Source: Sulfurimonas sp. UBA6792 (GTDB taxonomy: Bacteria > Campylobacterota > Campylobacteria > Campylobacterales > Sulfurimonadaceae). From it: DNA of 6,215 nt. The DNA lies in NCBI GenBank assembly GCA_002452425.1, contig DKFQ01000022.1:1-6215 (forward strand), written 5' to 3'. Each line of letters begins with the position of its first letter. Position 1 is the stretch's first letter. Made by a program: the position numbers and the translations under genes. Positions 1 through 5,066 of the stretch are shown piece by piece. Under the pieces are notes generated by a model, which made no database searches, had not been told where the DNA came from, and was given only the letters and a program-made list of their open reading frames with translations.

Positions 1-1562
1 TCTTGCACCTCTTCAATCGTCTCTTGAACCTGTTTGTTCATAGCAATATAGTTTGGAATCTGCTTGAAGAGCTCGTTTTTATCGATAAGTTGGTTGATGG
101 TTCTAAAATCTCGCTTTTGAATCGCCTTTAGGAGGGCTACAAACTCTCTGTTTTGTGTAAGTAGAAGCTTGATAAGAGGCTTTTTTGAAAGTACGGTGCT
201 ATACTGCGCCAAAAGCGCTTTGGCACTCTCAAGATTGTTTTGAAGAATATGTCTTTGCGCATTTGAAAAAGCGAGCTTAAAAATCTGCTCCATTTTATGA
301 TACTGTAGCGTCTGCTTAAGAGGTTCATATTTTGAGCACATCGCATAGGCAAGAGGATATTTTTTTTCTAAAAAGAGTGCTTGAAATCGTAGGTAGTGTT
401 TAAAAGCGTCAAAGAGCTCTCTGATTTTGGTCTGTTTAGACGGAATATCTTTGTAAAGATTTAAAATCTGTATCGCCAGTGCATTGTTTTGGTTGATAAG
501 TGCTTTTGTAGCGTTCTCATAACTCTTCTCAAACTTCTCTTCAAGCATCTTATGTTCATAAGAACCTTGAAGCATGGGTTCTTTTGCTATAAGTTTAAAT
601 GCTTCTGCGAGGGAGTTATGCAGGATAAGAGAGCGAAGCTTTGCGATACCCGGAAGAGCGACATTGACGATTTTGTTGTTTTCAAGAGCAACGACTAGAG
701 AATCAGCACTGCTCATTACTACTCTATTTATCGGTGTCTCAAACTCTATGTATCTGCTATGCGTGATTTTGTAGTTTTGGATATCAATGATGATGACCGT
801 GTTAGATTTGCCAATGACCATGACATAGTTGGGATTTGGCATAACTAAAAGCTGTTTAATGCCAAGCAGCGGTGTTTTAATGCTTTTATATATGTGGTGA
901 TTGTCAAGCAAGATGACATCAACGCTTCCATCACTGCTTCCCACAAGAAGTCTTTTTTCATCTAAAAAACAGAGTGCATCAGCTCTGTTTTTACTATGTG
1001 TCAAAACATCTTTACTTGCCTGTGTATAAAAATCAATGATAAAAATAGCACCACCATAGCCACTGCAGGCAAACTGATTTTTATGAAAAGCAAACGCGCT
1101 GACAAAGTTTTTTTCCTCTTTTGTTTTGAGAGGGTTTTTTTCTCTCTCATAGGGAAAAGAGCAGAGTCTTGAGAGAAGTTGTGACTGATTTGTTTTGTAC
1201 TGAAGTACTCTTCCGTTTTTTGTTCCAACAACAATGTAGTTTGATGTTGGATCAAAACTGATGATTTGAATCTCTTCATCATATGTCTCAATCGTCTGGA
1301 GAAGCTCTTTGGTTTCTATGTCTATGATGTAGAGAAATGGGGTGTTTGCAAAGGCAAAATAGTGAGCGTTTGGACTAAAAGCCGAGGCAGTGACGGAGGA
1401 GTTTAAAGAAATATTTGCAATGCTTTTTCTGATTTCGCATGCGCTAAGGTCAAAGATTTTTATGCCATGTAACAGCGTACTATACGCCACGAGCGCATCA
1501 CTCAGCATAGTTAAAGCAGTAATATCAGATTTGGCACTTTGGCACTCATATATCTTAAGCAT
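1..1562 (-). CDS. Partial beta-propeller (WD40-like) protein with alpha-helical C-terminal region
   Basis: I read 520 codons without a stop from the ATG at 1562 to the window edge, so the C-terminus is missing. Residues 1-305 look like a WD40-type beta-propeller: short hydrophobic strands recur with blade-like elements such as VGTKNGRVLQYK (about 112-123), VGSSDGSVDVILL (207-219) and repeated I-I-D-I/F segments near 79-82, 175-177 and 258-261. Classical Trp-Asp dipeptides are absent. From about residue 310 on, the sequence becomes charged and helical (EAFKLIAKEP, ALAIQILNLYKD, LESAKALLAQ), like stacked helical hairpins. There is no signal peptide or membrane segment, so a cytoplasmic scaffold or protein-interaction role is likely; the partner is unknown. 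The start is well fixed, because an in-frame TAA lies three codons upstream. No Shine-Dalgarno sequence precedes it. Some Campylobacterota nap clusters encode a WD40-like NapL, but nothing here justifies that name. Confidence 0.85.
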   Translation of the reverse strand, partial: MLKIYECQSAKSDITALTMLSDALVAYSTLLHGIKIFDLSACEIRKSIANISLNSSVTASAFSPNAHYFAFANTPFLYIIDIETKELLQTIETYDEEIQIISFDPTSNYIVVGTKNGRVLQYKTNQSQLLSRLCSFPYEREKNPLKTKEEKNFVSAFAFHKNQFACSGYGGAIFIIDFYTQASKDVLTHSKNRADALCFLDEKRLLVGSSDGSVDVILLDNHHIYKSIKTPLLGIKQLLVMPNPNYVMVIGKSNTVIIIDIQNYKITHSRYIEFETPINRVVMSSADSLVVALENNKIVNVALPGIAKLRSLILHNSLAEAFKLIAKEPMLQGSYEHKMLEEKFEKSYENATKALINQNNALAIQILNLYKDIPSKQTKIRELFDAFKHYLRFQALFLEKKYPLAYAMCSKYEPLKQTLQYHKMEQIFKLAFSNAQRHILQNNLESAKALLAQYSTVLSKKPLIKLLLTQNREFVALLKAIQKRDFRTINQLIDKNELFKQIPNYIAMNKQVQETIEEVQ

Positions 1563-1567
1563 AAAAT

Positions 1568-1596
1568 ATTATAGATAAAAAAAGTAGTATTTGAAC
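1568..1596 (-). promoter_or_regulatory. Promoter of the propeller gene, apparently giving a leaderless mRNA
   Basis: A perfect TATAAT box lies at 1573-1568 on the minus strand, preceded by a T-rich run (TTTTTTTATC), a common arrangement in Campylobacterota housekeeping promoters. No convincing -35 box is seen at the usual distance. Transcription would start six or seven bases downstream, at about 1561-1562, which is the A of the start codon. That fits the lack of a ribosome binding site. Confidence 0.5.
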
Positions 1597-1630
1597 TGAA
1601 AGTTAGTTGTGATGGGAGTAGAGATGAGGT

Positions 1631-1653
1631 TTGAGCCATAAAAAATGGCTCAA
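1631..1653 (-). terminator. Hairpin just after the metallo-hydrolase gene
   Basis: A perfect 9-bp inverted repeat (TTGAGCCAT / ATGGCTCAA) with a 5-base T loop on the minus strand begins five bases after the stop codon of the hydrolase. The following minus-strand bases (ACCTCATCTC) are not a U tract, so intrinsic termination may be weak. It may instead protect the mRNA 3' end. On the plus strand it is followed by TTATTTT, but no plus-strand gene is present. Confidence 0.55.
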
Positions 1654-1658
1654 TTATT

Positions 1659-2633
1659 TTAGAAGTCTAAAGCTTCTATTTCAGAGTAAGCCTTCATAAG
1701 GTGTTTACCCATCTGCCCTTCGTATGCATCCCATTTGTGGTACGCTTTGAGTTGCTCATGTACTTCTGGTTTGATTTCATAGCTCTCAACGCCATCTTTA
1801 TACGCTTTTTGCGCCCCTGCAGCAACGATTTTGAGATATGTCAAGAAAGGTTCAACCGTCTTTTTTGGGTCTTTTCCTGAAGGACCATGCCCTGGAACGT
1901 AGAGTGCATACTTCTTAAAGCCATCTTCTTGTTTCATAATCTTCTCTAAAAGTTTGATGTTTTCAAGAATACTTGATGATTCATCAAACGCTCCAAAGCG
2001 GTTTGTGATAAGGTTATCGCCGATAAAGAGTGTGTTAGAGTTAACATGCTCTATAAGTATATCGGTGTCAGTATGTCCGCCGATAAAGTGACGCATGATA
2101 AATGTTTGCCCATCTACTTCAACAGTTTGTTTGTTTTCTATGCCTTGCGTTGGAAAGGTAAAAGGTTTAGTTCCCTCTAAATTTCCCGTAAGTCTGTCCA
2201 AAATACCATACCATGTCTCAGCAGAGTTGTCTTTTACCTGCTCAATCATATAAGTGAGCGCGTAAATTGGTGTATTTGGGTATTTTTCTAAGATATTTTT
2301 ATTTGCAAACCAGTGATCACCATGCTTATGTGTGTTAAAAACTGCAATAATAGGCTTTTTGCTTACCTTTTCAATTTCAGCAAGTATCTTTTTACCAACA
2401 TTGTAGTTTCCACCCGGATCGATAACAATAAGCCCGTTTTTACTCTCAATGATGGCAGGATTGTTCATAAAGCCCTCATTCTCTTTGCTTGGCTCTTTTT
2501 CTGGTCCGTGCATAATATAGACATTTTCATGAGCTTTTTTAAACTCAAAGTTTCCTAATGTTCCGAGTGTAAAAGCATTGAGCGTGAGCGAAAATGCTAT
2601 GACTGTTGAAGCTAAAAACACAATTTTTTTCAT
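1659..2633 (-). CDS. Secreted metallo-beta-lactamase-fold hydrolase, SoxH-like
   Basis: This 324-residue protein has an N-terminal signal peptide (MKK, then a hydrophobic stretch to about residue 20), so it should act in the periplasm. The metallo-beta-lactamase fold is shown by the full set of metal ligands: HKHGDH at 102-107 (H102, H104, D106, H107), H187 in GGHTDTD, D206 in FIGDN and H249 in VPGHG. D72 in IDPGG is the usual first-strand motif. The GGHTDTD element and overall length resemble the SoxH-like hydrolases found near sulfur-oxidation genes. The fold also includes persulfide dioxygenases and glyoxalase II, so the substrate cannot be read from sequence. The ATG has a strong AGGAG site (2643-2639) five bases upstream. 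The gene sits downstream of a three-cysteine secreted protein and an SQR, which suggests processing of a sulfur compound or a thiol adduct. Fold and metal site are secure; the substrate is inferred only. Confidence 0.9.
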   Translation of the reverse strand: MKKIVFLASTVIAFSLTLNAFTLGTLGNFEFKKAHENVYIMHGPEKEPSKENEGFMNNPAIIESKNGLIVIDPGGNYNVGKKILAEIEKVSKKPIIAVFNTHKHGDHWFANKNILEKYPNTPIYALTYMIEQVKDNSAETWYGILDRLTGNLEGTKPFTFPTQGIENKQTVEVDGQTFIMRHFIGGHTDTDILIEHVNSNTLFIGDNLITNRFGAFDESSSILENIKLLEKIMKQEDGFKKYALYVPGHGPSGKDPKKTVEPFLTYLKIVAAGAQKAYKDGVESYEIKPEVHEQLKAYHKWDAYEGQMGKHLMKAYSEIEALDF

Positions 2634-2660
2634 CGTATCTCCTATGATATATTGAGATTT

Positions 2661-2690
2661 ATTATACTTGATGTAGGTTGAATTATCTAT
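2661..2690 (-). promoter_or_regulatory. Promoter of the metallo-hydrolase gene
   Basis: TATAAT lies at 2666-2661 on the minus strand, predicting a start near 2654 and a leader of about 20 bases carrying the AGGAG site. No good -35 hexamer is visible (TAGATA at the expected place). The upstream gene ends in its own terminator, so a separate promoter here is expected. Confidence 0.55.
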
Positions 2691-2740
2691 GTAAAAAGAG
2701 TAAATTTTGAAAAAAACAGAGTGAAAAAAGAGGAAATGAG

Positions 2741-2779
2741 TATAAAAATCCCACTTCTGCAGTTGCAGAAGCGAGGATT
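2741..2779 (-). terminator. Rho-independent terminator of the three-cysteine protein gene
   Basis: On the minus strand CTTCTGC and GCAGAAG form a 7-bp stem around an AACT loop. The stem extends outward through four further pairs (two of them G-U) and, past a one-base bulge, three more. The 3' arm runs straight into ATTTTTAT. It starts about ten bases after the stop codon at 2789-2791, where an intrinsic terminator is expected. Confidence 0.75.
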
Positions 2780-2788
2780 AGAAGCTTT

Positions 2789-3112
2789 TTAGCAAGATGG
2801 AACGTTTCCGCTGTCGCTTGCAAAGTTAAAGAAGAAGTCATAATAGTGAGGAAGAAACTTAGCATCCAAATCTTCATCTTTTGCTTTTGGACAGATAGTT
2901 TTAATCTCTTTTGCAAGATTTCCACTTTTGTTAAGTTCCTCCCACTCACTTTGAGAATGTTTTCCAGCCATAGCTGCACCACTTATGCCACATGCGTCTT
3001 TAAGTTTTTTAGAGTAGAGTTTTAGACCTTTGTCAGCATCTGCACTTGCAGTTACTGCACCAACACTTAATATTAAAGCCGCACTTAATGCAATTTTTAC
3101 AATTTTTGTCAT
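2789..3112 (-). CDS. Small secreted three-cysteine protein related to proteins labelled 'cytochrome c', without a heme motif
   Basis: This 107-residue protein has a clear Sec signal peptide with a likely cut after ASA at residue 24, leaving about 83 residues in the periplasm. The start of the mature part (KGLKLYSKKLKDACG) resembles the first helix of small class I cytochromes c. There is, however, no CxxCH: C41 is followed by GISGA, so covalent heme attachment is not possible in the usual way. The three cysteines are C41, C74 and C107, the last being the final residue (GNVPSC). The histidines are H52 and H89. From memory, similar short proteins in sulfur-oxidising Campylobacterota are often labelled 'cytochrome c'; that label is not supported by this sequence. 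It starts at ATG with AAGGAG (3123-3118) correctly spaced. Lying directly after an SQR gene, it could be a sulfur carrier or redox partner; that is inference. The gene call is strong, the function unknown. Confidence 0.85.
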   Translation of the reverse strand: MTKIVKIALSAALILSVGAVTASADADKGLKLYSKKLKDACGISGAAMAGKHSQSEWEELNKSGNLAKEIKTICPKAKDEDLDAKFLPHYYDFFFNFASDSGNVPSC

Positions 3113-3140
3113 TGTATCTCCTTATAATTTGTAACATTTT

Positions 3141-3173
3141 ATCTTATAAAAAATAAAACGAATATTTATTATA
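3141..3173 (-). promoter_or_regulatory. Promoter region of the three-cysteine protein gene
   Basis: Two candidate -10 boxes are seen on the minus strand: TATAAT at 3173-3168 (leader about 48 bases) and TAAGAT at 3146-3141 (leader about 22 bases). The surrounding DNA is extremely AT-rich and no -35 box stands out. Sequence alone cannot choose between them. A short motif, AATTTGTAAC at 3126-3135, recurs inverted as GTAACAATTT at 3203-3212 and might be an operator, but the match is weak in such AT-rich DNA. Confidence 0.4.
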
Positions 3174-3257
3174 AAATTTATATATAATTTTTATGCATAG
3201 GTGTAACAATTTGTATAAGGAAGAGGCAAAAAATAAATATTTATATGGAAAAATAAG

Positions 3258-3296
3258 GCAAGAAGAGAAGAAGACGCAAGGAAAATCCCCTGCGCC
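3258..3296 (-). terminator. Terminator-like hairpin after the SQR gene
   Basis: On the minus strand GGCGCAGGG and TTCCTTGCGTC form a stem of about ten pairs (including three G-U pairs) with a short ATTT loop. It is followed by a pyrimidine-rich run (TTCTTCTCTTCTT) rather than pure U. It begins about 20 bases after the SQR stop codon. This separates the SQR transcript from the downstream three-cysteine gene, although read-through is possible. Confidence 0.6.
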
Positions 3297-3315
3297 AAAG
3301 TTTAAAAAATAGAGA

Positions 3316-4788
3316 TTACGCTCTACCTGAGAGCATTCCGTACATTGTCATTGGCTTAAGTGCGTAAACTTTAAGTAACCACCAAATCCATCTCTCTTGT
3401 GTTGGGTCAAGTGGGAATGAAGGAGTTGGTTTTTTACTCCAGTCAAATTCAGCAAGCATAACTGTTCCAAGACCTGTGATAAGTGGACAAACTGTATATC
3501 CGCCGAATTTTGAAGGGAGAGCTTTTCCTTCGATTGCAGCTACTAAGTTCTCAACAACTACATGGTACTCTTTACGAGCAGAACCACCAGTTTTACCCAT
3601 TGGAAGTGCAGCAACATCACCTAAAGACCATACATTTTTGTATGATGCATGCTGTAGTGTCTCTTTTTCAACTGGTACCCATCCTTGCATAGAACCAATA
3701 GCAGATTTTGCTACTACTTCTGGAGCGCCTTGTGGAGGTGTTACGTGGATGAAATCATACTTGAATGGGAACGCTTGGCTTTTTGTTACCATTGTGTACT
3801 CTTCTAAATCTTCATCGTACTCACCTTTTTCTTTCCACGTTTTTGTAAATGTTGCAACTTTACCATCAGTGTCTATTTCTGTAAGGTTGTAACCAAAGTT
3901 CCACTTAAAGCCTCTTTTTTCAAACTGCTTTGTGATTACTTCAGCATACTCTTTGATACCAAAAAGAGCGCCGCCAGCTGTGTTGAAAGTTAACTCAACT
4001 TTATCTGCAACCCCTGCTTTTGCTAAGTGAGCGTGTGTAAGGTACATGATTTTCATCGGAGCACCACCACATTTGATAGCAGTTGCTGGCATACTATAGA
4101 GAGCTTGAAGTTTTTCAGGTCCTGTGTGCGCTTTTGCTTTTGCTACTAACTCTTGGATACCTTTCCAAGTATCTTCTGCACCATCACGGAAGTAGATAGA
4201 GTAAGCCCCATTTTTACCGATTTTTTGTTTTACAACCGCATTGTCTGCACCTGAAGATGTGATAGAACCCTCTAAGCCTTTGATGCTGCCATAGTTAAGA
4301 ACAAGACCAGTAGCAACAATCATATGGTCGTATGAAACTTCTTCTTTGCCATCTACAACAACTTTGTTGTTGTCTGGATCAAATGCAGTAACAGTCCCCT
4401 TGATAAGTTTCACGCCGCTTGGCACAAAATCATCTCTGTTATAAATAATATCTTTTTTGTCCCATACGCCCGCTGCAACAAGAGTTTGTCCCGGTTGGTA
4501 CGATACAGATGTAGGATCTGGCTCGATAACCGTAACCTCAAGGTTTGATGCAGTGTTTCTGATAAGAGCAGCTGTACTCATACCTGCTAAACCACCACCA
4601 ACGATAACGATTTTCCCTTTTGCACTGCTTGATGCACTTGCAGTTGTAGCACCAACTGTTGCACCTGCGATTACAGAAGCCGCAAGCGGAGACATCGTCA
4701 AATACTTAAGAGCCTCACGACGAGACATAATCTCTGGATGCTTGTCAACTTCATTCAAAATCTCTTCTAAGATTTTATTCTTTTTCAT
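3316..4788 (-). CDS. sqr: Tat-exported sulfide:quinone oxidoreductase, type II-like
   Basis: This is a 490-residue FAD protein of the SQR/flavocytochrome c sulfide dehydrogenase superfamily. It should oxidise sulfide to zero-valent sulfur and reduce quinone at the inner membrane. The N-terminus carries a twin-arginine signal (SRREALK, 22-28) after an unusually long charged n-region, with a likely cut near ASA (50-52). Domains then run: the FAD-binding VGGGLAG (63-69), YQPGQTLVAAG (97-107), redox cysteine C240 in IKCGGAPMKIMYL, the second FAD motif SLGDVAALP (388-396), and C434 in GYTVCPLITG followed by LAEFDW. The two-cysteine pattern, YQPG, the CGGAPMKIMYL context and the C-terminal LLKVYALKPMTMYGML match type II SQRs such as mitochondrial SQOR. 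The third cysteine of type I enzymes is absent; C240 and C434 are the only cysteines. AAAGGA (4800-4795) precedes the ATG. An FccB-like role with a c-type partner is the alternative, but the next gene has no heme motif. Confidence 0.88.
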   Translation of the reverse strand: MKKNKILEEILNEVDKHPEIMSRREALKYLTMSPLAASVIAGATVGATTASASSSAKGKIVIVGGGLAGMSTAALIRNTASNLEVTVIEPDPTSVSYQPGQTLVAAGVWDKKDIIYNRDDFVPSGVKLIKGTVTAFDPDNNKVVVDGKEEVSYDHMIVATGLVLNYGSIKGLEGSITSSGADNAVVKQKIGKNGAYSIYFRDGAEDTWKGIQELVAKAKAHTGPEKLQALYSMPATAIKCGGAPMKIMYLTHAHLAKAGVADKVELTFNTAGGALFGIKEYAEVITKQFEKRGFKWNFGYNLTEIDTDGKVATFTKTWKEKGEYDEDLEEYTMVTKSQAFPFKYDFIHVTPPQGAPEVVAKSAIGSMQGWVPVEKETLQHASYKNVWSLGDVAALPMGKTGGSARKEYHVVVENLVAAIEGKALPSKFGGYTVCPLITGLGTVMLAEFDWSKKPTPSFPLDPTQERWIWWLLKVYALKPMTMYGMLSGRA

Positions 4789-4866
4789 CTATTTTCCTTT
4801 TTTTGTGATAAAGTCTTCAATTCTACAAGTTTGATGCTTAAGGGAGTTTTAAATTGGTCTGTTTTA

Positions 4867-4881
4867 CCCCTAAAATTCCCC
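4867..4881 (-). repeat. Paired GGGG boxes in the SQR leader
   Basis: On the minus strand AAATTGGGG is followed by AATTTTAGGGG, with the two GGGG blocks exactly 11 bases apart, about one helical turn. They lie roughly 80-95 bases upstream of the SQR start codon, downstream of the likely promoter. They could be a regulator site or part of a weak RNA hairpin with CTCCC at 4841-4845. The function is not established. Confidence 0.3.
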
Positions 4882-4919
4882 AATTTATCGATTTTTTCCA
4901 CTTTCATTTTTAATGCATA

Positions 4920-4925
4920 ATTATA
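4920..4925 (-). promoter_or_regulatory. Likely -10 box for the SQR gene, giving a long leader
   Basis: A perfect TATAAT lies at 4925-4920 on the minus strand in AT-rich DNA. It predicts a start near 4913 and a leader of about 125 bases. A weaker candidate, TAGAAT at 4825-4820, would give a short leader. No clear -35 box is visible for either. The rest of this 278-base gap (4789-5066) holds the terminator of the upstream gene and no convincing gene. Confidence 0.4.
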
Positions 4926-5013
4926 TATTTTATTTATAATAAGTAGGGTTAATGATAGGTTTTTTGGCTATGCTTTGCGGATATGTTACTTTTTATTAGC
5001 TTTTTAGTATTAC

Positions 5014-5052
5014 AAAAATTGAGAGAAGAATCTACCTCAAAGAGAGGCAGAT
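5014..5052 (-). terminator. Rho-independent terminator of the outer-membrane protein gene
   Basis: On the minus strand ATCTGCCTC and GAGGTAGAT form a 9-bp stem (one G-U pair) around a TCTTT loop, starting 14 bases after the stop codon. A pyrimidine run and AATTTTTG follow. The U tract is about ten bases from the stem, slightly far, but position and stem are right for a terminator. Confidence 0.65.
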
Positions 5053-5066
5053 AAATTTGTAGAATA

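Noticed and set aside
1001..1291. 96-residue minus-strand frame, and others at 137-352, 489-774 and 1390-1578
   Set aside because: They fall inside the propeller gene, which is open for all 520 visible codons in a different frame and shows blade-like repeats.
1..1562. Calling the propeller protein NapL
   Set aside because: No nap gene is visible, and this protein is over 520 residues with a long helical region, longer than I would expect for NapL.
2683..2982. 99-residue minus-strand reading frame overlapping the three-cysteine gene
   Set aside because: It overlaps, in another frame, a gene with a clear signal peptide, ribosome site and terminator, and runs through that terminator. It has no site of its own.
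3476..3892. 138-residue plus-strand frame inside the SQR gene, and similar plus-strand frames at 4457-4834, 5619-5885 and 2313-2558
   Set aside because: All lie mostly or wholly antisense to well-supported genes, have no recognisable domains and are the expected shadows of long minus-strand genes.
3316..4788. Naming the SQR gene fccB because a 'cytochrome c-like' gene follows
   Set aside because: The cysteine contexts and C-terminal region match type II SQR better, and the following protein has no heme-binding motif.
4960..4980. Sigma-54-like promoter TTGGCTATGCTTTGC on the plus strand
   Set aside because: The GG and GC elements are separated by nine bases rather than the required ten, and no gene lies downstream on that strand.
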